In this document: positions 33,994 to 43,004 of the stretch, in pieces | Position numbering within the stretch: position 1 is the stretch's first letter | How the letters are laid out: each line of letters starts with the position of its first letter | Origin: Bacillota bacterium | GTDB lineage: Bacteria; Bacillota; Clostridia; Acetivibrionales; JAEXSP01 | Assembly (NCBI GenBank): GCA_023453795.1 | Contig: JAEXSP010000026.1 | Coordinates: 1-64,000 of the forward strand | Length of the DNA stretch: 64,000 nt | Reading direction: 5' to 3' | Position numbers and translations under genes: made by a program | The notes under the pieces: generated by a model | The model's input: the letters and a program-made list of their open reading frames with translations, nothing else | Told to the model about the DNA's origin: nothing | The model's database searches: none

Positions 33994-34629
33994 CTAGTCC
34001 CTTGCTTTTATGACAAGGAGGAGTCCGTCTTTTATTTTAATCTCACCTGTATCCCCGGTAATCTCATTGCTTACACCCCAAGTAGAACCGGTTTCCAATG
34101 TCGCATTCACCAGAGGATAATAAAAGCCCTTTAGATTGACACCCGTAACTTTCGTTGACAGAGGCAGCAGAGTGATCTTCAAGCCTTCTTCCCGCCTAAT
34201 TTCCATCTTATCGTTTATTAGAGTTATTTCATTTTTCTCGTTAGCGATTATTCCCTTTGAACCTTTATCAAGGATTCTTTTCAGCAAAAATATGTTGGCT
34301 AATGAATGATCCATTCTGGATCCCAACACTCCAAGCATAATAATTGTTTTATGACCCCTGCCGATAGCTGTTTCTATAGCAAGCTCCGCATCTGTCATAT
34401 CCTTTTCAACCGGAAACTTCATTATTTCCGTTCCGGAAATCCTATAACCTTCAAGATCCTTATTATCTATGGAGTCAAAGTCCCCCAGCAGTATATCAGG
34501 TTTAAGTCCCAACTGCTTAAGATGCCTTGCTCCGCCATCCACCCCGATAATAAAATCTGCCTTCTCTATAAACCTGCCGTAAGCAGAATAATCCTCTATA
34601 CTGCCGTTGCACACAATTAAAGCTGTCAT
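33994..34629 (-). CDS. thiN: Thiamine pyrophosphokinase
   Basis: The 211-residue enzyme transfers pyrophosphate from ATP to thiamine to give thiamine diphosphate. Typical segments are 'DFIIGVDGGARHLKQLGLKPDILLGDFDSID', 'FPVEKDMTDAELAIE' and 'MLGVLGSRMDHSLANIFLL'. The C-terminal beta domain ('LPLSTKVTGVNLKGFYYPL', 'STWGVSNEI') is complete. It closes the conserved run that begins with priA, with a 16-base gap to rpe. GGGG precedes the ATG. Confidence 0.93.
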   Translation of the reverse strand: MTALIVCNGSIEDYSAYGRFIEKADFIIGVDGGARHLKQLGLKPDILLGDFDSIDNKDLEGYRISGTEIMKFPVEKDMTDAELAIETAIGRGHKTIIMLGVLGSRMDHSLANIFLLKRILDKGSKGIIANEKNEITLINDKMEIRREEGLKITLLPLSTKVTGVNLKGFYYPLVNATLETGSTWGVSNEITGDTGEIKIKDGLLLVIKARD

Positions 34630-34645
34630 CTTTTTTCCCCAAAAA

Positions 34646-35302
34646 CTATTTATATGCTTTTTCCTTCAATTCCGTTATCGCCCGGCTCACGTTTACTGAA
34701 TTTAAAATTGAAGAGCCCGCAACTATTACTTCAGCTCCAGCTTCAGTAACCTTGTAAATATTATCGGGTCCGATTCCCCCATCTACCTCTATTTCAGTCT
34801 TCAACCCTTTTGACAAAATGATTTTTCTCAGCTGTCTGATTTTCTCCGTCATAGACTCAATATAGGTTTGTCCTCCAAAACCAGGATTTACCGTAAGAAG
34901 AAGAACCATATCCAAATCTTCAAGTGTATAGTCAAGCACAGTTAAGGATGTTGATGGATTGAGAGCCACTCCCGCTTTCCTGCCTTTTGCCCTGATGCTG
35001 CCGATTATCCGGTTCAAATGCGGGCAGGCTTCTGCATGCACTGTTATTATATCCGCACCGGCCTTGACATAATTGTCAATATATAAATCCGGATTGTCAA
35101 TCATCAAGTGTACATCGAACGGGAGCTTGGTGGATTGCCTTAATGCTTTTATGACAGGAGGACCAATCGTTAGGTTAGGAACAAAATGACCGTCCATAAC
35201 ATCAATATGTATCATATCCGCACCTGAATTCTCAAGCTTTCTGATCTCTTCATCCAGCCTTGAAAAATCTGATGACAATATCGACGGTGCTATTTTAATC
35301 AA
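34646..35302 (-). CDS. rpe: Ribulose-phosphate 3-epimerase
   Basis: A 218-residue TIM-barrel epimerase interconverting ribulose 5-phosphate and xylulose 5-phosphate. Metal and catalytic motifs are present: 'MIHIDVMDGHFVPNLTIGP' (His, Asp), 'FDVHLMI', 'LLTVNPGFGGQTYI' and 'EVDGGI'. Translation starts at TTG (35302) with AGAGGA upstream, and the gene begins five bases after the rsgA stop. Its place between rsgA and thiN is the standard Firmicutes arrangement. Confidence 0.95.
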   Translation of the reverse strand: MIKIAPSILSSDFSRLDEEIRKLENSGADMIHIDVMDGHFVPNLTIGPPVIKALRQSTKLPFDVHLMIDNPDLYIDNYVKAGADIITVHAEACPHLNRIIGSIRAKGRKAGVALNPSTSLTVLDYTLEDLDMVLLLTVNPGFGGQTYIESMTEKIRQLRKIILSKGLKTEIEVDGGIGPDNIYKVTEAGAEVIVAGSSILNSVNVSRAITELKEKAYK

Positions 35303-35307
35303 CTAAA

Positions 35308-36207
35308 TCACGTCCTCTTTCCTTTATAGTTTTTATCAGTGCTTTTTAGATCATTATAAAACTGAACAAAGCGGGAATATCTTCCTTTATCGATAAGCCC
35401 GGCTTCGAGTGCTCTTTTAATACTGCAGTCAGGTTCGGAAATATGGCTGCACCCCGCAAATCGGCATTTATTTAAGTGTTCTGAGAATTCCGGATAGAAT
35501 AGCTGAAGTTCGCTATGTTTGAAATCTGAAAGTTCAAAAGAACTGAAGCCGGGAGTGTCAACGACAAATCCGCCGTTAATCAATTCAACAAGTTCAGCAT
35601 GCCGTGTGGTATGTTTTCCTCTTCCTATTCTCTCGCTGACAGTACCTGTGTCCATTATGCTGTCATCCATAATCCTGTTTAGTATAGTCGATTTCCCAAC
35701 GCCTGACTGTCCGGCAAAGGCTGTAATACGGGAACTTAATTCTTTTTTCAGAAGGTCAAAGCCCAAATTTAGTTTAGAGCTAGTCCTTATTATAGTGTAA
35801 TGGGCAAGGCTGTATGCTGCAATTATACTATCGGACTCATTGCCTTCGTCAAGGTCTGTCTTATTTATTATTATCAAAGGTTTTATATTTTTTGACTCAG
35901 CCGTAATCAAGAGCTTGTCAAAAAGCGCATAGTCAGGAGCAGGGGATTTTACGGCTATTACAATGGCGACCTGATTGATATTAGCCACTGCAGGCCTTAC
36001 CAACTGAGTTTCCCTTTCATGTATGGCTTCGATGCTCCCCTTAAGCTTGTTTTCGTCCAAAACAGTAATATTTACTCTGTCGCCTGGAAGAGGAGCCATT
36101 TCCTCTTTTCTGAAAATGCCCCTGGCCTTGCATTCGTAAATCCTGTCGTTGTCGGCTTTAATGTAATAGAAGCCCCCGATGCCCTTTATTATAATGCCTG
36201 AAGGCAT
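35308..36207 (-). CDS. rsgA: Ribosome small-subunit GTPase RsgA
   Basis: The 299-residue protein has an N-terminal OB fold (about 1-65), a circularly permuted GTPase with G4 NKTD, G1 GQSGVGKST and G3 DTPG in that order, and a C-terminal zinc site (Cys in KCRFAGC, His in SHISEPDC). It assists late 30S maturation. It lies between prkC and rpe, GGAGG upstream of the ATG. In Bacillus this protein is a substrate of PrkC, which is encoded immediately upstream. Confidence 0.96.
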   Translation of the reverse strand: MPSGIIIKGIGGFYYIKADNDRIYECKARGIFRKEEMAPLPGDRVNITVLDENKLKGSIEAIHERETQLVRPAVANINQVAIVIAVKSPAPDYALFDKLLITAESKNIKPLIIINKTDLDEGNESDSIIAAYSLAHYTIIRTSSKLNLGFDLLKKELSSRITAFAGQSGVGKSTILNRIMDDSIMDTGTVSERIGRGKHTTRHAELVELINGGFVVDTPGFSSFELSDFKHSELQLFYPEFSEHLNKCRFAGCSHISEPDCSIKRALEAGLIDKGRYSRFVQFYNDLKSTDKNYKGKRT

Positions 36208-36221
36208 TTTACTCCTCCTTA

Positions 36222-38135
36222 TTAATACACAGGATTATCCGGCCCATACTGCTCTCCGTCAAGGAAAACCCGTACATTAGTGCTTCCTCCTGTAGGAACA
36301 GGTACGGATATGGTAAACGGAAACTCATTCTTGTCTTTTACATATTTTAAGGTTTCGACTTTTCCCGTATCGGATGGAGTTAATTCAACAACCACCTCTA
36401 TTACATCACCATAGTTTTCCGGATAGTCAAGGTCTATTTTAAAACTCTTATTCGTAATTGCCGGCTTCTGTTCAAGGTAGATATCTACAGGAGATTCTTC
36501 AGGAACCTCTATTCCTGCTGCCGGTTCGGTTTTCACTACTTTGGCTTCATAGTTGTTCTGGTCTTCGGGATATATTTTCCCCAGCTTAAGACCTGCATTA
36601 CGAATTGCATTCATCGCTTGCTGCTGCGTCATTCCTTTTACACTGGGAACCTTTACTTTAATTAGAAGCGGTCCCAAGCTCTTATATACCTTAATCGTAT
36701 CACCAATCTGCACTTCTTCATCAGCCCCGGGTTCAGTTCTTATTACCTGCCCGTAAGCAATGGTATCATCATTCTCTCCAATAGTATTCGGAACCAGCTT
36801 CAAGTCCTTGATCTGGCTCTCCGCATCTCTCCAATCACTATTTTTCAAGTCGGGAAGCTTTATAATTTCCGGACCGTCGCTGACAACCAATTCGATATGG
36901 CTTCCCTTTTTCAGAGTTTTTTTAGGATCGGTTCCCTGAGATATTATCGTATCTTTAGGAATATCTTTGTTATACTCTCTTTTTTCGGTAACGTAAATCT
37001 TGCTTTTTGCCAAAAGGGCTTTGACATCCTTTATATTGTCTTTAACATAGTACCCTACAACAAATTCTTTTTTAGGCTTGTCTCTATGCTCCGACCCTAC
37101 AGCTAATCTGTAGCTGATAAAAGTAAGTGAAACAACAAGAATCAAAGCTAAAGCACCTGCAATTAAATATGTGAACCTGTCTTTTTTCTTGTCTTCCGGT
37201 TTTTTATCCTGCTTAACGAAGAAACTGTCGCCACCTTTAATTTCTTGGTCAGTGATGGTTTTAACCCTTTTAGTAGGTTCCTTCACATCTTCTTCCTCAA
37301 ACATAATTTGTGTGTCAGGCTCTTTCATGACCTTGAATAAATCGTTCAGCATATCTGCTGCACTTTGATACCTTTTGTTCTGTTCCTTCTTAATGGCCTT
37401 CAGTATAATTTCATTTATTCCCTGCGGAATCGCAGGATTGATTTCAATAGGGGCCTGCGGTTCCACTTGTATGTGTTTCAGTGCGATAGCTACAGGTGTT
37501 TCTCCATCAAAAGGCACTCTTCCGGTAACCATCTCGTATAAAACTATTCCGATAGAATATAAGTCGGATTTTTCGTCTGTGTAGCCGCCCCTTGCCTGTT
37601 CGGGAGAAAAATAATGAACAGAACCGATAGTGCTCCCCACCATTGTTATCGTTGAGGAAGACACGGCTCTGGCAATACCGAAATCCGTTACCTTGGCTAT
37701 ATGCTCCTTGGTAATAATAATGTTATGAGGCTTAATATCCCTATGAACTATATGGTTTCTATGAGCATGTTCAATAGCGGAAGCAATCTGTATTGTTATA
37801 TCAACAGCTTCCTTCCACTTCAGAACTCCCCTTTCGGTGATGTATTCCTTTAGGGTGATCCCATCAATGTACTCCATAACGATGTAATGGAGGTTGCCTT
37901 CATAGCCTACATCATAAATAGAGACTATATTGGGATGAGACAGGCTGGCAGCCGATTGCGCCTCGATTTTAAACCTCTTGACAAATTCCTCGTCATTAGT
38001 AAATTCCGGTCTTAGTATCTTTACAGCTACAAACCTGTTCAACAGCTGGCATTTTGCCTTATAAACCAAGGCCATTCCACCGCCGCCAATTTTTTCCACG
38101 AGTTCATATCTGTTTCCAAGAATCTGGCCTTCCAT
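36222..38135 (-). CDS. prkC: Serine/threonine kinase PrkC with PASTA repeats
   Basis: The 637-residue membrane kinase has an N-terminal Hanks-type kinase domain (about 11-270; glycine loop GGGGMALVYKAK, VAVKIL lysine, HRDIKPHN catalytic loop, DFGIA), a juxtamembrane linker, one transmembrane helix (about 325-347) and three extracellular PASTA repeats (about 355-425, 425-492, 493-562) followed by an Ig-like C-terminal domain. PASTA repeats bind peptidoglycan fragments. The kinase controls cell-wall and germination responses in Firmicutes and is opposed by the phosphatase encoded directly upstream. Confidence 0.96.
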   Translation of the reverse strand: MEGQILGNRYELVEKIGGGGMALVYKAKCQLLNRFVAVKILRPEFTNDEEFVKRFKIEAQSAASLSHPNIVSIYDVGYEGNLHYIVMEYIDGITLKEYITERGVLKWKEAVDITIQIASAIEHAHRNHIVHRDIKPHNIIITKEHIAKVTDFGIARAVSSSTITMVGSTIGSVHYFSPEQARGGYTDEKSDLYSIGIVLYEMVTGRVPFDGETPVAIALKHIQVEPQAPIEINPAIPQGINEIILKAIKKEQNKRYQSAADMLNDLFKVMKEPDTQIMFEEEDVKEPTKRVKTITDQEIKGGDSFFVKQDKKPEDKKKDRFTYLIAGALALILVVSLTFISYRLAVGSEHRDKPKKEFVVGYYVKDNIKDVKALLAKSKIYVTEKREYNKDIPKDTIISQGTDPKKTLKKGSHIELVVSDGPEIIKLPDLKNSDWRDAESQIKDLKLVPNTIGENDDTIAYGQVIRTEPGADEEVQIGDTIKVYKSLGPLLIKVKVPSVKGMTQQQAMNAIRNAGLKLGKIYPEDQNNYEAKVVKTEPAAGIEVPEESPVDIYLEQKPAITNKSFKIDLDYPENYGDVIEVVVELTPSDTGKVETLKYVKDKNEFPFTISVPVPTGGSTNVRVFLDGEQYGPDNPVY

Positions 38136-38181
38136 TATAACACCTTACCTTTACTCCGAATTATTAATTACATTAATATAA

Positions 38182-38916
38182 TCAGACCTTAAAAACTATG
38201 ACGGTTATATTGTCTTCTCCGCCATTTTCATTCGCTTTTCTTACCAATATATCACATGCAGTTTCGGGGTTATCGTTCTGCAATACAATTTCTTTTATTT
38301 CTTCCTCTTCCAGCATATTGGTCAAACCGTCAGTGCACAAAATAAATATGTCATTTTCACATATGTCATAATCATAAATATCAACTTCAATGTCTTCCGA
38401 ACACCCTAAAGCACGGGTTATTATGTTCTTTTGAGGGTGATTTTCAGCTTCTTCACGGGTCAGCGAACCTAATTTTACCAGTTCCTCAACATAGGAATGA
38501 TCTACTGTAATTCTTGCAATTTCATTGTTTCTGATAACATAAGCTCTGCTATCCCCAACATGCCCTATGAAAAGCTTTTTATTTCCTTCAACCGCTAAAA
38601 TCAGTGTAGTGCCCATACCATAATTAGCTTCCTTCTCCTTTGAAAGCTCAAAGACAGAAGAATTTGCCTTTTTTATAATGTCGCTTATTACAGAAGGCAT
38701 ATCAGCAGCATCTGAAAATGTGTCAGGGCACTGAAGTATATAGTTGCTTATGTATTCGACAGCCTTTTTGCTTGCAATTTCCCCGGAATTATGGCCTCCC
38801 ATTCCGTCCGCAATAATAAAAGCAACCGGAATACCGGAATAGCCGGCAATAATATTATAACTGTCCTCATTATTTTCTCTGACACTTCCAGCATCACTTT
38901 TAACAGCAAATTTCAT
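38182..38916 (-). CDS. prpC: PPM-family serine/threonine phosphatase PrpC
   Basis: From the ATG at 38916 (GGGAGTGG upstream) the protein has 244 residues, the usual size. The PP2C-type metal motifs are present: 'SDAGSVRENNEDSY', 'FIIADGMGGHNSGE', 'GHVGDSRAYVI', 'CTDGLTNML' and 'GGEDNITVIV'. It dephosphorylates PrkC and its targets. The gene pair with prkC is standard. Confidence 0.95.
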   Translation of the reverse strand: MKFAVKSDAGSVRENNEDSYNIIAGYSGIPVAFIIADGMGGHNSGEIASKKAVEYISNYILQCPDTFSDAADMPSVISDIIKKANSSVFELSKEKEANYGMGTTLILAVEGNKKLFIGHVGDSRAYVIRNNEIARITVDHSYVEELVKLGSLTREEAENHPQKNIITRALGCSEDIEVDIYDYDICENDIFILCTDGLTNMLEEEEIKEIVLQNDNPETACDILVRKANENGGEDNITVIVFKV

Positions 38917-39046
38917 TCGACCACTCCCGTCAATCAACTAACAATTAATAATTGCAGCTTAACCCTTTATTATTTGCATTCTGATTAAGATATTTAATTT
39001 ATTAGCAATTTAAGTTTTCATCTATATAATCATAACTCGCTATTTA

Positions 39047-40096
39047 CTATTCATTATTATTCTTTGAAGCTATGTTGCTTCTTCTTAGCTGCCCGCATGC
39101 AGCATTTATATCGCTTCCAAGCTCACGCCTTACTGTCGTCTCAATGCCCGAGTGTTCAAGTACGGCTTTGAACTGTTCAATCTGCTGTCTGGAGCTTTTT
39201 TTGAAATCAGCTCCTTCAATTGCATTGACCGGTATAAGGTTGACATGTGCAAGCATGCCTTTTATCCTTGATGCTAATTCTCTTGCGTTTTCCCTGGAAT
39301 CGTTAACTCCGGAAATCAATGCATATTCATATGTAATGCGCCTTTTAGTGACCTCTGTATATATCTTACATGCTTCAATTATTTTGTCAATAGAATACTT
39401 TCTATTGATTGGCATAATTTTTTCTCTTATTTCATCGTTTGGGGCATGCAATGAAATTGACAGCGTTATAGGGAGATTCTCCTTGGACAGCCTGATTATC
39501 TCCGGAACCAGTCCGCAGGTTGACAAAGATATGTGTCTGTATCCTATATTTAAGCCCTCGGGATCGTTAACCAGCTTTAAAAACTTAATAATATTGTCAT
39601 AATTGTCAAGCGGTTCCCCTATTCCCATTATTACAATGTTTCCAACCCTTTTCCCGGTGTCTTTTTGGATTGTCAGGACCTGGTCAAATATCTCACCGGC
39701 CGACAGGTTCCTTACATACCCTATACCGGTTGAAGCGCAAAATTTACATCCCATCCGGCATCCTACCTGAGATGAAATGCAGGCTGTATTTCCATGCTTG
39801 TACTCCATCAATACGCTTTCAACCATATTACCGTCGTCAAGGCTGAAAAGGTACTTTATAGTACCGTCTATTTTCGATACAAATTTCTCCCGTATATTTA
39901 AACCGCTGATATAAGCCCGCTTATCAAGTTCTTCCCTAAGATTTTTAGAGAGGTTCGTCATTTCTTCAAATTTCTTGGCTCCTTTATGAAGCCATTGAAA
40001 AATCTGCTTGCCGCGGTATTTTTCACCGCCGGCTTCTGCCAGCAGTATCTGCAGCTCTTCTATATTCAAATCAAGAAGGTTGATCTTGCCTTCCAT
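39047..40096 (-). CDS. rlmN: Dual-specificity rRNA/tRNA methyltransferase RlmN
   Basis: A 349-residue radical SAM enzyme from the ATG at 40096, with AGGGGAT upstream; an open frame to 40198 overlaps rsmB and is not used. The CxxxCxxC cluster is in 'GCRMGCKFCASTG'. Downstream landmarks are 'NIVIMGIGEPLDNYDN', 'ISLSTCGLVPEI', 'LSISLHAP' and the resolving Cys near the C-terminus in 'NAACGQLR'. It methylates C2 of A2503 in 23S rRNA and A37 in some tRNAs. Confidence 0.96.
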   Translation of the reverse strand: MEGKINLLDLNIEELQILLAEAGGEKYRGKQIFQWLHKGAKKFEEMTNLSKNLREELDKRAYISGLNIREKFVSKIDGTIKYLFSLDDGNMVESVLMEYKHGNTACISSQVGCRMGCKFCASTGIGYVRNLSAGEIFDQVLTIQKDTGKRVGNIVIMGIGEPLDNYDNIIKFLKLVNDPEGLNIGYRHISLSTCGLVPEIIRLSKENLPITLSISLHAPNDEIREKIMPINRKYSIDKIIEACKIYTEVTKRRITYEYALISGVNDSRENARELASRIKGMLAHVNLIPVNAIEGADFKKSSRQQIEQFKAVLEHSGIETTVRRELGSDINAACGQLRRSNIASKNNNE

Positions 40097-40100
40097 TTGC

Positions 40101-41459
40101 TTATCCCCTTTTCTCCAATTTTGCAATAAAGAATCCGTCTGTTTTGTCAATGTTTGGATACAGTTGGACATAACCCTGGCTTGCACTCGTTTTCGCAAGC
40201 TTCTCAGGGATTAAGGAGGTTATGTCAACAGGTTTGAAATCCCTATTCGCTTCAAGGAACCTTTCAACAATACCTTCATTTTCCTCCCTTTCAACCGTAC
40301 AGGTACTGTAGACAAGAGAGCCTCCGTTCTTTAAATATCCTGACGCAACAGTCAGTATCTTAAATTGAAGCTCGGTTATTCCTTTCTTGTCCTCTGCTTC
40401 CTTTGACCACTTAATATCAGGTTTTTTTCTAATAATGCCTAAGCCCGTACAAGGAGCATCGACAAGAACGCAGTCAGCTTTACCGCTCAGGTTCTCGTCA
40501 AAACGGGTAGCATCGTATAGCTCGGTATGTACTATATCCGTCCCAAGTCTTTTTGCCGAATCATTAATGAGTTTTATCTTATGAGGGTGAATATCCCTGG
40601 CTATTACCTCACCCTTGTTTTCCATGATTTGTGCCAAATGGGTGGCTTTCCCTCCCGGTGCACTGCATACATCTATCGTAAGGTCACCCGGCTTGGGATT
40701 TAAAATCCTTCCGGCAAGTATCGAGCTTTCGTCCTGAACCTGAAACAAACCCTTTGAAAAAGCATTTGATTTAAACAGGAATGCAGGATTCTTAATTATA
40801 ACCGCTTCATCGGAATATCTGCCTTCGGATGCTTCTATGCCCTCCCGCTTAAGCTCTTCTATCAAGCCTTCTCTTGTCGTTCTAAGCAAATTCGCCCTTA
40901 TAATAAAGTCAGACTGTTCGTTATTGGCAGCCAAAAGGCCTTCAGTAAAAGCATTGCCAAACCGTTCAAGCCATTCTCTTACCAACCATTCCGGGTGGGA
41001 ATACCTTACAGACAGGTATAATGGATATTCCGAATCAATATCAGGGTATTTAATCTCTGTTTTCTTTCTTGAAATGTTTCGAAGCACTGCGTTTACATAC
41101 CTGCTCGATACCTCATGACCATATTTTCTCGATAAGCTGACGCTTTCGTTGCATGCGGCAGATTCCGGCACCTTTTGAGTATAAAGCAGCTGGTACGCGC
41201 CAAGCCTTAAGATATTCAATATCCATGGTGAAATTTTCTTGAGCTTCACGCTTGAGAACTGTTCAATAACCCAATCTATAGAAAGCTTCCATCTCACGGT
41301 GCCATAAACCAGATCGGTAATAAAAGCCTTATCTATGTCACGAAGGTCATGCCCTTCAAGATACTTATTTATTGAAATGTTTGAATAGGCACCCTTCTGA
41401 TTTATGTCATATAATATTTTCAGCGCTTCTTCTCTTACAAGGTCAATACCCATACTCAT
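40101..41459 (-). CDS. rsmB: 16S rRNA m5C967 methyltransferase RsmB
   Basis: The 452-residue protein has an N-terminal NusB-like RNA-binding domain (about 1-140) and a C-terminal SAM methyltransferase with 'IDVCSAPGGKATHLA', 'VLVDAPCTGLGIIRKKPDIKW' and the catalytic Cys in 'VYSTCTVEREENE'. It methylates C967 of 16S rRNA. The start could be either of two close Met codons (41459 or 41453). In many clostridia one or two extra genes sit between rsmB and fmt; here there are only 76 bases. Confidence 0.95.
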   Translation of the reverse strand: MSMGIDLVREEALKILYDINQKGAYSNISINKYLEGHDLRDIDKAFITDLVYGTVRWKLSIDWVIEQFSSVKLKKISPWILNILRLGAYQLLYTQKVPESAACNESVSLSRKYGHEVSSRYVNAVLRNISRKKTEIKYPDIDSEYPLYLSVRYSHPEWLVREWLERFGNAFTEGLLAANNEQSDFIIRANLLRTTREGLIEELKREGIEASEGRYSDEAVIIKNPAFLFKSNAFSKGLFQVQDESSILAGRILNPKPGDLTIDVCSAPGGKATHLAQIMENKGEVIARDIHPHKIKLINDSAKRLGTDIVHTELYDATRFDENLSGKADCVLVDAPCTGLGIIRKKPDIKWSKEAEDKKGITELQFKILTVASGYLKNGGSLVYSTCTVEREENEGIVERFLEANRDFKPVDITSLIPEKLAKTSASQGYVQLYPNIDKTDGFFIAKLEKRG

Positions 41460-41535
41460 CTCTTCTCAAAATTATTTTCATCTTAGTTATCTGCAATAAT
41501 ATTGTTGCCAAATTTTAGTTGGCTAATAACAATGG

Positions 41536-42471
41536 CTAATTCCCTCCAAGTACGGTTCCTATATCAATACTATGTCCCACAGCATACTGCGCGGGACTCA
41601 TTTTTTTACCCGAATCAAATTGCAATTCTTTAATTCTGATCGACCCGGTGCCTGACGCTACTGTCATTCCCTCATCGGAAATACTTATGATTGTACCGGG
41701 GTGTTGGGAATAGGTTTCTTTTAAATACTCCGTCTTCCAGACCCTCATCCTGTCGCTCTTATAAAATGTAAAAGCACCGGGCCATGGGTTAGTTCCCCTT
41801 ACAAGATTATGAATTTCCTTTGAGGATTTATTCCAATCAAGCAGTCCAAGGTCTTTCTTAATTATAGGAGCATATGTAGCTATGGCATTATCCTGAGGTG
41901 TCCTTTGAAGCGTTCCGTCTTTCAGCCTTTCAAGTGTTTCCTTAAGGACTTCCGAACCGACCTCCGACATTTTATCATGCAGCTCTCCAACTGTCATGTC
42001 ATCTCCTATTTCAACTTCCTTTTTCAAGAGCATATCGCCGGTATCCATGCCTATATCGGTAAACATAGTAGTTATACCCGTCACTTTTTCACCGTTGATA
42101 ATCGCCCAATGAATAGGTGCTGCACCTCTGTAAGCCGGAAGAAGCGATCCATGAACATTAATGCAGCCATATACGGGGAGATCAAGTAAACCCTTCGGCA
42201 GCATCTTTCCATATGCCGCAGTTACTAAAAGCTCAGGAGCTATGCTCTTAAGCTCCTCTAAAAATTCCGGAGTCTTTATCCTTTCAGGTTGAAGCACCTT
42301 TAATCCCACTTTTTGTGCATATTCCTTAACAGGAGGCAGTGCGAGCTTATTGCCCCTTCCTTTCGGTTTGTCGGGCTGCGTTATAACCGCTCCTATTTCA
42401 TATCCCTCATCAACAAGCATTTTCAAGCAGGGAACAGCAAACTCAGGTGTTCCCATAAATACTACCTTCAA
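41536..42471 (-). CDS. fmt: Methionyl-tRNA formyltransferase
   Basis: The 311-residue enzyme formylates initiator Met-tRNA. The formyltransferase core shows 'VVFMGTPEFAVPCLKML', 'GCINVHGSLLPAYRGAAPIHWAIINGE' with catalytic Asn and His, and 'GITTMFTDIGMDTGDML'. The C-terminal OB domain is complete. The start is TTG (42471) behind GGAG, eight bases away. The downstream order from def is the conserved one. Confidence 0.96.
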   Translation of the reverse strand: MKVVFMGTPEFAVPCLKMLVDEGYEIGAVITQPDKPKGRGNKLALPPVKEYAQKVGLKVLQPERIKTPEFLEELKSIAPELLVTAAYGKMLPKGLLDLPVYGCINVHGSLLPAYRGAAPIHWAIINGEKVTGITTMFTDIGMDTGDMLLKKEVEIGDDMTVGELHDKMSEVGSEVLKETLERLKDGTLQRTPQDNAIATYAPIIKKDLGLLDWNKSSKEIHNLVRGTNPWPGAFTFYKSDRMRVWKTEYLKETYSQHPGTIISISDEGMTVASGTGSIRIKELQFDSGKKMSPAQYAVGHSIDIGTVLGGN

Positions 42472-42485
42472 TTACTTCACTCCAT

Positions 42486-42971
42486 TCATTTATTTTCTGA
42501 ATCACCGGCACCAACAACCGGTTTCTTAACAAAAGTTATAGCCTTGTCTTTAAATAGGATTCCATCCAAATGATCAATTTCATGGCACAAAGCCCTTGCG
42601 AGCAAGCCCTCACCTTGAACCCGTATTGCCCTTCCCTTCCTGTCGAAGGCCATAGCAGTAACCTTTTCGGGCCTTTTTACTTCTCCTATGTATTCCGGAA
42701 TGCTAAGGCATCCCTCGCTGTCAGTGACCTCTCCTTGCTCTTCGATTATCTGAGGATTGATCAGTTCTATCAAGCCATCCCCTGTATCTATTACCACCAG
42801 TCTTTTCAGAATACCCACCTGAGGTGCGGCCAGACCGACTCCGTCGGCTTTGTACATTGTTTCAGCCATATCATCCAGAAGGGTCAATATCTTATTAGTT
42901 ATTACTTTAATCTCTTTAGACTTTTTTCTTAATACCTCGCTGCCATCCAGCCTGATTTTTCTGATAGCCAT
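42486..42971 (-). CDS. def: Peptide deformylase
   Basis: A 161-residue deformylase from the ATG at 42971 with GGAGG five bases upstream. The three family motifs are present: GVGLAAPQVG, EGCLSIP (metal Cys) and HEIDHLDG (two metal His and catalytic Glu). It removes the formyl group from new proteins. The C-terminal 'VKKPVVGAGDSENK' is a short extension. Confidence 0.96.
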   Translation of the reverse strand: MAIRKIRLDGSEVLRKKSKEIKVITNKILTLLDDMAETMYKADGVGLAAPQVGILKRLVVIDTGDGLIELINPQIIEEQGEVTDSEGCLSIPEYIGEVKRPEKVTAMAFDRKGRAIRVQGEGLLARALCHEIDHLDGILFKDKAITFVKKPVVGAGDSENK

Positions 42972-43004
42972 AAAAACCTCCACATCGATAATCTGCAATT
43001 AGAA